DNA of 64,000 nt from Streptomyces sp. AA1529 (lineage in GTDB: Bacteria > Actinomycetota > Actinomycetes > Streptomycetales > Streptomycetaceae): assembly GCF_000280905.1 (NCBI RefSeq), contig NZ_ALAP01000103.1:158137-222136 (forward strand), read 5' to 3'. The notes under the pieces are model-generated. The model ran no database searches and had not been told where the DNA came from. It saw only the letters and a program-made list of their open reading frames with translations. Numbering within the stretch: the first letter of the stretch is position 1; each line of letters begins with the position of its first letter. This document shows, piece after piece, positions 1-8,051 of this stretch. The translations under genes and the position numbers were made by a program.

Positions 1-116
1 GCGAGCGCATCGGCCCAGGCGTCCAGATATCCGTATGTCGCCGCGCCGTCCGGACCGACCACGGCAGTGGCGTCCGGGGTATTTCGGGCTGCGTCCCGCA
101 CGAGGTGGTGGAGCAT
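1..116 (-). CDS. AMP-dependent synthetase/adenylation enzyme, N-terminal fragment (cut by window edge)
   Basis: Only the first 38 codons are inside the window. The reading MLHHLVRDAARNTPDATAVV, followed by a glycine-rich turn and a TYGYLDAWADAL-like stretch, matches the usual opening of acyl-CoA synthetases and NRPS adenylation domains, where this segment precedes the A2/A3 core motifs. ATG at 116 is the chosen start; a GTG lies just upstream. It is divergent from a free carrier protein and a free condensation enzyme, so it probably activates the acid loaded on that carrier. Substrate and total length cannot be judged from this fragment. Confidence 0.6.
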   Translation of the reverse strand, partial: MLHHLVRDAARNTPDATAVVGPDGAATYGYLDAWADAL

Positions 117-180
117 CACGGTACGTCTCCGTATCTCTTGGCCCGCACCGCCGGGAGGATTTGGTCAAACCCTGCGAACC

Positions 181-210
181 TTGACAGGTTTTCCGGCGGC
201 TCAGTAGCAT
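181..210 (+). promoter_or_regulatory. Sigma-70-like promoter for the carrier protein/condensation pair
   Basis: TTGACA at 181-186 is followed after an 18-base spacer by TAGCAT at 205-210, close to the consensus for the Streptomyces housekeeping sigma factor. It points toward the carrier-protein gene starting at 285 and lies in the 168-base gap between divergent genes. No experimental start is known. Confidence 0.55.
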
Positions 211-284
211 CCGCCAGCATAGTAGCGTGACGGCGAGTCGGGCGGTGGTTCCGGCGAAGAACTGATGCGAACTCGGGGGTCCGC

Positions 285-575
285 GTGCGGGACAATGAGG
301 TTTTCCAGGCTGTCAAGGGATATGTGGAGGACAGCGTCCTCAAAGGACAAGGGGAAGTGGAGGGGGATACTCCGCTGTTGGAATGGGGGATTCTCGATTC
401 CCTCTCCGTGGCCCGGCTCGGAAATTTCGTCGAGAAGCGCTTCGAGGTGGTCCTGCCCACCGGCAGCGCCGTGGGGGAGAGGTTCCACAGCCTCGACTCG
501 ATCTGCGAGTTCGTCACCGAACTGCGTGCCGGGCGTACCCAGCCCGAGCCGGCCGCTCCGCACGATGCGGCGTAG
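285..575 (+). CDS. Stand-alone acyl/peptidyl carrier protein
   Basis: A 96-residue protein of normal length for a free carrier domain. The helix-2 signature GILDSLSV puts the predicted phosphopantetheine-attachment serine at residue 39, and the flanking hydrophobic pattern fits a four-helix carrier fold. It would hold an activated amino or acyl group as a thioester, loaded by an adenylating enzyme (probably the divergent gene at the left edge) and consumed by the condensation enzyme that follows. The start is GTG at 285 with a G-rich ribosome binding site about 7 bases upstream. The last ~12 residues are a disordered Pro/Ala tail. Confidence 0.85.
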   Translation: MRDNEVFQAVKGYVEDSVLKGQGEVEGDTPLLEWGILDSLSVARLGNFVEKRFEVVLPTGSAVGERFHSLDSICEFVTELRAGRTQPEPAAPHDAA

Positions 576-611
576 GGACATCCCGCTCGGCGGGCGGGGA
601 GAGGATGACTG

Positions 612-1901
612 ATGGCTGCACAACTGGCGCTGTCCTCGGCCCAGACCGGAGTCTGGATGGCGCAGCAGCTCGACCCGGAGGACAGGTCCTTCAACATCGG
701 GGAGTACTGCGACATCGCCGGCCCGGTGGACCCGGACCTCCTCCAGCAGGCGCTCCGCGAGGTCGTGGCGGCGACCCCGGCCCTGCGCGCGCGGTTCGAC
801 ATCGGTGACGAGGGGCTGTGCCAGTATCTCGACGACACCGTCGAGGCACCGCTGCACCGCATCGACGTCAGCGGCGAACCCGATCCCCGGCAGGCCGCCG
901 AGCGGTGGATGCGGCAGGACCTGGCCAAGGAGTACGACCTCGCCGAGGGACCTCTCGTCACCTGGGCGCTGTTCACGCTGGGGGCCGAGCGCACCCTGTG
1001 GTATCGCGCCGCGCACCACATCGTCCTCGACGGCTTCGGGCTGGCCCTGATCGCCTCCCACGTGGCCGACGTCTACTCGGCGCTGGTGACCGGCCGGCCC
1101 CGCAGGCCGCGCCCGCCGGGCACCCTGCAGCAGGTCATCGCCTTGGACCTCGCCTACCAGGAGTCCGAGGAGTACGCGCGCGACCGGCAGTTCTGGCTGG
1201 ACCGGCTCGCCGGGCAGACCGAGGCGGCCGCCTTCACCGACTGGCGGCCGACCGCCTCCCGCGCCTCGCTGCGCGAGAGCGGTCACCTCACCCCCGCGGA
1301 CTTCGACGTCCTGCGCGCTGCGGCCCGCGCACTCGACGTGACCTGGCCCGAGGTGGTCGTCGCCGCGATTGCCGTGCGGTTGCAGCAGGCCACCGGCGTC
1401 CGGGAACCGGTCGTCGGCCTGCCGGTGACCGCCCGTACGGAACCGATGCTGCGCAGAGTGCCCGGCATGGTGACCAACGTGGTGCCGCTGCGGCTCTCGT
1501 TCGGCCCGCACACGCCCTTCGCGGACGTGGTGGCCCAGACCTCGCTGCGCCTGGAGGAAGCACTCCGGCACCAGCGTTACCCGCAGGAGCACCTGGTGCG
1601 CGAGCTGCCCGGACTCCCCGAAGGCAGAAAGCAGTTCGGTCCCGACGTCAACATCATGTCCTTCAACTACCACGGCGACTACGCGGGCCGGCCCGCCACC
1701 GTGCACACCCTGTGCTCCGGTCCGGTCGAGGACCTGACGGTCAACGTCTACGACCGGATGGACGGCCGCGGCCTGCAGATCGCCCTGGACGGCAACGCCG
1801 AGCTCTACGACCGCGCTCAACTGTCCCGGCACCTGGCGGACATCGTCGCCCTGCTCCGCTCGGTCACCGGCCCGCTGGAACACGCACCCGCAGGCCCCTG
1901 A
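612..1901 (+). CDS. Stand-alone NRPS condensation-domain protein
   Basis: 429 residues, the size of one condensation domain with no attached adenylation, carrier or thioesterase module. The catalytic motif HHIVLDG is at residues 135-141 (second His of HHxxxDG), preceded by a typical N-terminal segment (LSSAQTGVWMAQQLDPED) and followed by a region compatible with the latch and floor loop. The family joins a carrier-bound acyl donor to an amine or alcohol acceptor. Only 36 bases separate it from the carrier gene and a GGGGAGAGG ribosome binding site precedes the ATG, so the two are probably one transcript. The product is unknown; a small amide or ester conjugate is an inference. Confidence 0.85.
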   Translation: MAAQLALSSAQTGVWMAQQLDPEDRSFNIGEYCDIAGPVDPDLLQQALREVVAATPALRARFDIGDEGLCQYLDDTVEAPLHRIDVSGEPDPRQAAERWMRQDLAKEYDLAEGPLVTWALFTLGAERTLWYRAAHHIVLDGFGLALIASHVADVYSALVTGRPRRPRPPGTLQQVIALDLAYQESEEYARDRQFWLDRLAGQTEAAAFTDWRPTASRASLRESGHLTPADFDVLRAAARALDVTWPEVVVAAIAVRLQQATGVREPVVGLPVTARTEPMLRRVPGMVTNVVPLRLSFGPHTPFADVVAQTSLRLEEALRHQRYPQEHLVRELPGLPEGRKQFGPDVNIMSFNYHGDYAGRPATVHTLCSGPVEDLTVNVYDRMDGRGLQIALDGNAELYDRAQLSRHLADIVALLRSVTGPLEHAPAGP

Positions 1902-2048
1902 GCCGGTCCGGCTCCGCCGGCAGCCGCCCCGGTCCGGTCCGGTGGGCGGCCGCAGGGCGGAGACCGGGCGATGTCCGGCCCGGGGGTTCACCGCAGCCGG
2001 GTCCGCTGCTTCGCTGGCGGCGGACCGCAGACGGCGGAGGGAGCCGGC

Positions 2049-2591
2049 ATGGAGATCGAGGGTGCGACCGCGCCCGTGGTCGCGGTCGTCGGGGTCGTCG
2101 GGACGCTGCTCTCCGCGCTGCTGACCCAGCGCGCGGCCGACCGCAGCCGCCGCCGCGAGCAGGACCGTGCCGAGGAGCTGTGGCAGCGCCGCAGCCAGGC
2201 ACAGGAACTGCGGTCCTGCTACGTGGCACTGAACACCTCCGCGCGGCAGTACCTGGCCGCACTCGCCGACCAGTTGCACGCGCTGGGCCGCACCGAGGAT
2301 CTGGCCTCCGCACGGCAGCGGCTGACCGAGGCCCGGGACCTGTACCGGGACGTGTACGCCGAGGCCCAGCTGCGGGTGCCGGAGCGGGTGCTCGACGTCG
2401 CGGGCGACCTGAGCCGCGAGTTGGGAGCGGTCTACGGCGCCGTCCGGCGCCTCGACGAGGGCGCGCCGCGGGAAGGGGACTCCCCGTCCGCGGCCCAGCG
2501 GCGCATCGACGCGCTGTGGGGCCGGCTGCGGCAGGTGCGCCGCGAGATGCGCGCCGAACTGGGCGTCTCACCGTCGGGTCCGGACCGTTGA
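2049..2591 (+). CDS. Small membrane-anchored coiled-coil protein of unknown function
   Basis: 180 residues from ATG 2049, chosen because GGAGGG lies 7-13 bases upstream. An earlier in-frame ATG at 1971 would add 26 unlikely residues. Residues 10-30 (APVVAVVGVVGTLLSALLTQ) form one transmembrane or signal-anchor helix. The rest is charged, rich in Arg/Glu/Gln/Leu heptads, and ends in basic residues, so it is probably a cytoplasmic coiled coil. No enzyme motif is visible. It lies just upstream of the CHAT gene in the same direction but is separated by a hairpin, so membership in that system is possible but not shown. Confidence 0.7.
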   Translation: MEIEGATAPVVAVVGVVGTLLSALLTQRAADRSRRREQDRAEELWQRRSQAQELRSCYVALNTSARQYLAALADQLHALGRTEDLASARQRLTEARDLYRDVYAEAQLRVPERVLDVAGDLSRELGAVYGAVRRLDEGAPREGDSPSAAQRRIDALWGRLRQVRREMRAELGVSPSGPDR

Positions 2592-2600
2592 GCGGGAATG

Positions 2601-2629
2601 CGCGGGATCGTGTCCCAACGGGTCCCGCG
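2601..2629. terminator. Hairpin downstream of the coiled-coil gene
   Basis: CGCGGGA (2601-2607) pairs with TCCCGCG (2623-2629) ten bases after the stop codon at 2591. There is no T-run, as is usual for actinomycete hairpin terminators. It probably separates the coiled-coil gene from the CHAT operon; termination efficiency is unknown. Confidence 0.35.
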
Positions 2630-2700
2630 TATCGGCATAGTGGCGGTGGCTCGGACGAGAGGCCACAAGGCTGTCGAGGTCCCGGAGAGGCGGGCTGCCC

Positions 2701-5700
2701 GTGAACGGCGAGGAGACAGGCGGGGTCGCGGGACTGCGCGCCTGGGCGGGCGACGCCGCAGAGCGGGCCAAGCGGCTGCTTCCTGCCGTGCGGGGCGGCG
2801 CCGTGCCGTCGGGCGCGTACGACGCGTCCGTCGCCGAACTCGAGCAATTGGCACCGCTGCTGGACCACGATCCCGGTCTGCGCAGCGCGGTGCGTGTCTG
2901 GCTCGGCGGCGCGCTCGCCGCGCGGAGCCTCGCCGGGCGCGGCGGGCCGGGGGACCGGGAGCGTGCCGAGGCGCTGCTGCGGGCCGTACGGGACCGCGGT
3001 ACGGAGCAGGGCGCGGTGGCCGGCGAGGAGGACCGCCGCTGGGCGGCGTTCTTCCTGCTGCCGCTCGTGTCGCCGCTGCAGATGCAGCCGGGCGCCTCGG
3101 GCGGCGCGCCCGACCTCTCCGCCTACGCCGCGTGGGCGGCCCGGACCGGCCCCGCCGGAATGGCGCGGGCCGCGGCGGAGCTCCAGACGCTGACCGAAGA
3201 GGTGCTCGAACTGCCGCTGCCGGAGGACTTTCTGGCACAGCTACGGCAGATGCACCGCGCCACCACCGCCCCGTCGGGGCCGTCGCTCTCCGACCTGATC
3301 GCGACCATGACGCCCGCGGGCTCGCCGTTCGCGGAGCAGATGCGGCAGACGATGGAGAACGCTTTCGACGCGCCCGGGGGCTCCGCCGGCAGCAGCACCG
3401 CTTCCGCGGCCCCGCCCGGACCTCCCGACCGCGAGCCGGCCGGCCGCGGGCCAGGCCAGGACCGCGGACCGGACCCGGCTCCCGGGCCCGATTCGGCCTC
3501 CGAGCCGGACGCGGCCTCCGGCTCGGAGGCGGCCCCTGAGCCGGACGCGGTCCCCGAGCAGGGCCGGAGTCCCGAAGCGGAACCGGCGTCGCGTCCTGCC
3601 CCGGGCGCGCCCTCCGGGCACTCCGGCGCTTCACGAGGCACCGGCTCGCCCCCGTCGGCGGAGCGGACCGACGCGGCCGGGGCGGCCACGGAACCCGGCC
3701 CGCCCCCACCCGCGGGACCGTCCCCGGACAGCGTCCCGCCTCCGAGTGGTCCGCCCCCGTCTCCGGGACTCGGGCTCACCCCGGACGACATCCGCCGTCT
3801 CACCGCTGCCATGGACGCCGTCCATGCCACCACCTGGGGTCTGGAGGACGTGCTCAAGGGCGGCGACCACGAGGCACTCGATGCCCTGCTCCGGCGCCTG
3901 CGCGCAGTGCAGGACCAGCCGCCTCCCGGCCCGGACCCGACCGACGCGCTGGAGAGCCTGCGGGCGCTGCTGCTCAACATCTCTCCCGGCGCCGGCGGCA
4001 CCCACGAGGACACCTCGGCGGGGCGCGCCCATCTGGCGACCGTCGTCGACCACCTCGGCTCGCTCGCAGGCGTGCTGCCCGCCGGAGCCGGGGACCCGGC
4101 TGTCTGGGGGCGTGCGTTCGCGCTGTACACCCGGGTCATTGCGGCGGGGGAGACGGAGGACGTTCACATGCTCCGGGAACTGGTGGCCGAGGCCGAAGCG
4201 CTGGAGGAATCCGTCCCGGAGGACGAGCCGTTCCGGTGCGCCGTCCTGTGGGCCCTGGGCGCGGCCGTCGCCAGACTCGGCATCGTCACCGGGGACAGGA
4301 CGACGGTGCTGCGTGCGCTGCCGCACATCGAGGCGGGGCACGCGGGGATGAGCGCCCTCCCGTTCGCCGACGAGCTGCCGCTGCCGCCCCTCCCGGACCT
4401 CGACCTGCTCCGCGCGGGCCTCGGCGGCGACCCCGCGCCGGTGCACGAGCACGTTCCCGTGCCCCCCGACGCCGCACCGGAGGAACTGCACACCGCCGCG
4501 CTCGACCTGGCCCTGCGCTTCTCCCTCACCCGCGACCCCGCCCTCCTCGACGCGCTGATCGGCCAACTGGAGCGGGTCCGCGACCGGGTCCGGGAGGGGA
4601 GGGCCCCGCGGATCGCCGCCGACGCGCTGTGGAAGCTGGCCCAGGCGTACCGCGAACGCGGAGTCCTCAAGGACGATGTGACCGACATCGCGGCGCTGGA
4701 GGCGGCCAAGGAGGCGCTGACCGCGCTCGCCGCCGACGTCCTCCTCCAGGCCGGTGCCGAGCACGGGCTGCTGGCGGCCCGCTCCGGTGCGAACAGAGGT
4801 GTGCAGGCCGCGCTGTGGGCGGCCTCCCAGGGGCGGCTGCACGACGCGGTCGCCGTGCTGGAACTGGGCCGCGCGCTGGTGCTGCACGCGGCGTCCACGT
4901 CCTCCGCGGTCCCCGAACTGCTCGAAGCAGCGGGACACCACGAGCTCGCCGAGCAGTGGCGGGCGGCCCGGAGGGCTGCCGGGGACGGCGAGGTGAGCGA
5001 CGCGGGCACCGGGACCGGCGGGGACGGTGTACCGGGCCGAATGCCGAGCAGCCTGCGCCGCCGGGCCTTGGAAGCACTGGGCTACCGGGACGAGGACGGG
5101 CTGCTCGGCACCCCGTCGCTGGGCGCCCTCTCGGACGGCCTCGCGGACAGCGGCGCCGACGCGCTGCTCTACCTCGTCCCCGGCGAGGGCGAGAACCCCG
5201 GCGTGGTGCTCGTCGTGGCGCCCCGGCTCGGTGCCGCGGTCGGGGTGGCGCCGCTGCTGTCAGGTGCCGGCTCCGGCCCGCTGGAGAGCTACCTCGACGC
5301 CACCGCGGCCCGCGACGCCGCCGCGGAGAGTGGCCGCCCCGCCGACCCGTCGGCCGAGCGGACCTGGGACGAGGCCCTCGCGGCACTCTGCGACTGGGCC
5401 CACCAGGTGCTCGACCCGGTACTCGGCGGGGTGCGCGAAGGGCTGGCGGAGGAACGACCGGCGGAGGAACGACCGGCGGAGGAACGGGAGGCCGAGGAAC
5501 AGCCGACGGCGGAGGGGGCGCGGGCGGACGGATTGCTCCGGATCGTCCTGGTGCCCTGCGGGCGGCTCGGCATCGTCCCCTGGCACGCCGCGAGCCGCGA
5601 GGGTGCGGCCGGCCGGGAGCACCTGTGCCGGACGACGGTGGTCAGCTATGCGGCGTCCGGCGGCGAGTTCCTGCGCTCGGTGCGCCGTGCGCCGCGGGAT

Positions 5701-6543
5701 CCGGCGGCGGCGCCGGTGCTGCTGGCCGACCCGGGCATGGACCTGGCGCACGCGGAAGTCGAGGTCATGGCGTTGCGGGACGCCTTCTACCGGGAAGCGC
5801 GGATGTGCGGGGGGATCTTCGAGCTGCCGGAGGAGGAACTGCTCCCCGGCACGCCCGAGGACGTGCTCGCGTTCCTCGCCGACGGGGCGTCGCTGCTCCA
5901 CGTGGCCTCCCACGGGTCGGCCGGCCCCCGCCCCACGGTCTCGGCCCTGCACCTCGCCGCCCCCGGGGACACCGGGGCCCCGGCAGCGGACGGGGCCGCG
6001 CCGGGGAACGGGCCGGACGCCGGCCTGCTGACCGTGACCCGGCTGCTGGACCGGCCTTCCGCGCGAGGCGGCGCCGACCGCGGGCACGCCACCCGGGCGG
6101 GCGCCGGTGACGGGGCACCGCTGGTCGTGCTGAGCGCCTGCCAGACCGATCTGAGCACCCGCGACCACGACGAGGCGCTGACCCTCACCACGGCGTTCGT
6201 CTCGCGCGGGGCGCGGGACGTCGTGGGCTCACGGTGGCGGACCGACGACGCGGTGTCGGCGCTGCTGATGGCTGTCTTCCACCACTACGTGACCGTCGAC
6301 GGGCTCGGCCCCGCCGACGCGCTCAGGGCCGCGCAGCTGTGGATGCTCGACCCGGACCGGAAGAACCCGGGCTCGCTCCGCGGCCCGCTGCTGCGGCAGA
6401 CGGAGCGACCCGATCTGGACCGGGCCCGCTTCTGGGCCGCCTTCATCCACCAGGGGCACCCGGGCCCGGGGCGCACGAAGCCGGACGCAGGAAGAGGAGC
6501 AGGAAGAGGAGGGGGAGGGGATGAGCGACGACGGTGCGGGTGA
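2701..6543 (+). CDS. CHAT-domain (caspase-like peptidase) protein with long helical N-terminus
   Basis: 1280 residues, GTG start with GGAGAGG about 10 bases upstream. The C-terminal ~380 residues form a CHAT domain: the catalytic His is in HVASHGSAGP (His 1071 of the SHG) and the catalytic Cys in LSACQTD (Cys 1147), followed by the conserved SRGARDVVGSRW segment. Residues ~230-360 are a Pro/Ser/Glu-rich disordered linker. The parts around it are Ala/Leu-rich helical repeats of TPR type. An EERPA-type repeat (near residues 917-940) interrupts the CHAT domain. CHAT proteins are cysteine peptidases or inactive relatives used as effectors in conflict systems. The stop overlaps the next gene by 23 bases, so it is translated with the antitoxin-like and RES genes. 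The protease substrate is unknown. Confidence 0.85.
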   Translation: MNGEETGGVAGLRAWAGDAAERAKRLLPAVRGGAVPSGAYDASVAELEQLAPLLDHDPGLRSAVRVWLGGALAARSLAGRGGPGDRERAEALLRAVRDRGTEQGAVAGEEDRRWAAFFLLPLVSPLQMQPGASGGAPDLSAYAAWAARTGPAGMARAAAELQTLTEEVLELPLPEDFLAQLRQMHRATTAPSGPSLSDLIATMTPAGSPFAEQMRQTMENAFDAPGGSAGSSTASAAPPGPPDREPAGRGPGQDRGPDPAPGPDSASEPDAASGSEAAPEPDAVPEQGRSPEAEPASRPAPGAPSGHSGASRGTGSPPSAERTDAAGAATEPGPPPPAGPSPDSVPPPSGPPPSPGLGLTPDDIRRLTAAMDAVHATTWGLEDVLKGGDHEALDALLRRLRAVQDQPPPGPDPTDALESLRALLLNISPGAGGTHEDTSAGRAHLATVVDHLGSLAGVLPAGAGDPAVWGRAFALYTRVIAAGETEDVHMLRELVAEAEALEESVPEDEPFRCAVLWALGAAVARLGIVTGDRTTVLRALPHIEAGHAGMSALPFADELPLPPLPDLDLLRAGLGGDPAPVHEHVPVPPDAAPEELHTAALDLALRFSLTRDPALLDALIGQLERVRDRVREGRAPRIAADALWKLAQAYRERGVLKDDVTDIAALEAAKEALTALAADVLLQAGAEHGLLAARSGANRGVQAALWAASQGRLHDAVAVLELGRALVLHAASTSSAVPELLEAAGHHELAEQWRAARRAAGDGEVSDAGTGTGGDGVPGRMPSSLRRRALEALGYRDEDGLLGTPSLGALSDGLADSGADALLYLVPGEGENPGVVLVVAPRLGAAVGVAPLLSGAGSGPLESYLDATAARDAAAESGRPADPSAERTWDEALAALCDWAHQVLDPVLGGVREGLAEERPAEERPAEEREAEEQPTAEGARADGLLRIVLVPCGRLGIVPWHAASREGAAGREHLCRTTVVSYAASGGEFLRSVRRAPRDPAAAPVLLADPGMDLAHAEVEVMALRDAFYREARMCGGIFELPEEELLPGTPEDVLAFLADGASLLHVASHGSAGPRPTVSALHLAAPGDTGAPAADGAAPGNGPDAGLLTVTRLLDRPSARGGADRGHATRAGAGDGAPLVVLSACQTDLSTRDHDEALTLTTAFVSRGARDVVGSRWRTDDAVSALLMAVFHHYVTVDGLGPADALRAAQLWMLDPDRKNPGSLRGPLLRQTERPDLDRARFWAAFIHQGHPGPGRTKPDAGRGAGRGGGGDERRRCG

Positions 6544-7279
6544 CCGGCCAGGCACTCCGGCGCAGCGTCTGCTGATGCTGGTCGGTGAGCACCGGGAGGA
6601 TGTCCGCGCGGCGCTCGGCGAGGAGCAGTACGCGCTGCTGCTCGCCCGGTTGGCAGCCCTCGCGGGCACCGCAGCGGACGATGACCGGGCGGTGCGCAGG
6701 GCCTTCCAGGGCGTGCGCGTGCTTCTGACGCGGCTGCCGCTGCCCTACGACCATCCGGTGCACCTCGCGCTGGACTCCGACCGGCTGGCGGGGGTGCCGC
6801 CGGGACCGGCGGCCGTGCTGGACGCACGGGAGCTGGCAGCCGTGCTGACGGGTTCCGCGCCGGCCGGTCCCGCCACCGGCCCCGGCATCGACCCCGGTAC
6901 GGGCGGTGCCGACCCCGATCCGGGCCCCGGAAGCCTCCTCGGCGCCCACGAGCGGCTGCTGCGCGCACCGGCCCTCCCGGCGGACGAGGCGCGGGCCCGC
7001 TGCGGGGGAGCGGCGCCGCCCTCCGAACTGATCCGGCTCTCCGACCCGCTGGGGCGTGAGCACTACCCGGCGTTCCAGTTCGCCGCGGGCGACGGCGCTC
7101 CGTACGAGGTCGTCCTGGAGGTCAACCGGCTGCTGCTCGCGGACATCGACCCCTGGGGTGCGGCGGCCTGGTGGCTGGAGGGCAACACCTGGCTCGGCGG
7201 TGCGCCCGCCTCGCTGCTGGGACGCCTGCCCGACCGGGAACTGGTCGGTGCGGCCGCCGCGTTGGTGGAGGAGGACTGA
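6521..7279 (+). CDS. Antitoxin-like protein with Xre/MbcA/ParS toxin-binding-type C-terminus
   Basis: 252 residues. ATG 6521 is preceded by a strong GGAGGGG. The C-terminal ~70 residues (FQFAAGDGAPYEVVLEVNRLL, then DPWGAAAWWLEGNTWLGG and a Leu/Ala helix ending LVEED) match the toxin-binding domain found in antitoxins paired with RES toxins: conserved WW, W and an ending that fills the toxin active site. The N-terminal half is helical, followed by a Gly/Pro/Asp linker (residues ~110-145). No clear helix-turn-helix is seen, unlike classical Xre antitoxins. It overlaps the CHAT gene and is coupled (TGATG) to the RES gene, the usual antitoxin-then-toxin order. The assignment rests on this context plus the C-terminal pattern. 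Confidence 0.65.
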   Translation: MSDDGAGDRPGTPAQRLLMLVGEHREDVRAALGEEQYALLLARLAALAGTAADDDRAVRRAFQGVRVLLTRLPLPYDHPVHLALDSDRLAGVPPGPAAVLDARELAAVLTGSAPAGPATGPGIDPGTGGADPDPGPGSLLGAHERLLRAPALPADEARARCGGAAPPSELIRLSDPLGREHYPAFQFAAGDGAPYEVVLEVNRLLLADIDPWGAAAWWLEGNTWLGGAPASLLGRLPDRELVGAAAALVEED

Positions 7280-7956
7280 TGGGCGGCCTCTTCCCCATGA
7301 CGCCGCTGCAACTGCGCCCCCGTCACCGGGTGCTCCCGGCGGGCACCCTGCTGTGGCGGGTGCACAGTGCGCGCCGTGCCCCGGACGTCTTCAACCCGAC
7401 GCTCGCCGACCCCTTCGAGTACCGGAAGGGCAACCGCTTCGACGGCACGTCGCTGGACCCGTACCACTGCCTGTACCTGGCCGACACCCCGACCACGGCG
7501 CTCGCCGAGAGCGTGCTGCGCTCGCGTCCCTTCGAGCCGCCCGCGGGCCTGCGGCTCATTCCCTACGCCGCGGTCCGGGGCCGCGCGTTGAGCGCCGTGC
7601 GGACCAGGTGCGAGCTGAACCTGGTCTCGCTGGTCGAGTCCGAGGACCTGGCCGCGGTCTGCCAGGACGCCACGCTTCTGGAGGACGAGCGCAACTACGT
7701 CCCGGCCAGGCGCTGGGCGAGCGAGATCCGGGCCCAGGCGCCGGGCGCCATGGGCCTGGTCTGGCAGTCGCGGCACAACCGGCCGCAGCACGCGCTGGTG
7801 CTCTTCCACGACCGGTTCGCCCACTGGGACGGCAAACCGCTGGAGGTCGCGCCGGACGGGGGTGTCCCGGCCCTGGACTCCGCCGACGGCATCGCAGCGG
7901 CCAACCGGCTGCTCGAACCCCTCCGGGCGCGGATCTCCGAGCCGGCGGGGAGGTGA
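7279..7956 (+). CDS. RES-domain protein, probable NAD+-degrading toxin
   Basis: 225 residues. The start ATG 7279 overlaps the preceding stop by one base. Family features are the early LWRVH (Arg 27), FNP, a RFDG-type strand, LYLAD and ALAES. These hold the Arg, Glu and Ser that give RES domains their name and line an ADP-ribosyltransferase-like pocket. Characterised RES toxins phosphorolyse or hydrolyse NAD+. The upstream gene supplies the matching antitoxin domain. Unusually, the pair sits inside a larger transcription unit with CHAT and chaperone/GTPase genes, so the toxin may be an effector released by that system rather than a free-standing toxin-antitoxin module. That role is inference. 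Confidence 0.8.
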   Translation: MGGLFPMTPLQLRPRHRVLPAGTLLWRVHSARRAPDVFNPTLADPFEYRKGNRFDGTSLDPYHCLYLADTPTTALAESVLRSRPFEPPAGLRLIPYAAVRGRALSAVRTRCELNLVSLVESEDLAAVCQDATLLEDERNYVPARRWASEIRAQAPGAMGLVWQSRHNRPQHALVLFHDRFAHWDGKPLEVAPDGGVPALDSADGIAAANRLLEPLRARISEPAGR

Positions 7957-8016
7957 GGCAGGTTCCCGTCCCGGGACACCGAGCGGAGGCGGCGTCCCCG
8001 GACGCGGCGATCAGTC

Positions 8017-8045
8017 TTGTCCGCGGCTGACGCCCGGTGCATGGT
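8017..8045 (+). promoter_or_regulatory. Candidate promoter for the macro-domain gene (leaderless start)
   Basis: TTGTCC (8017-8022), a 17-base spacer, then CATGGT (8040-8045). The ATG at 8052 starts seven bases after the -10, so the transcript would begin at or near the start codon. This agrees with the absence of a Shine-Dalgarno sequence there. Leaderless mRNAs are common in Streptomyces. Confidence 0.4.
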
Positions 8046-8051
8046 GGTCGT

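Noticed and set aside
201..2279. Long open frame on the minus strand opposite the condensation gene
   Set aside because: High-GC third positions keep antisense frames open. It shows no family motif, while the plus-strand frames have HHxxxDG and carrier motifs.
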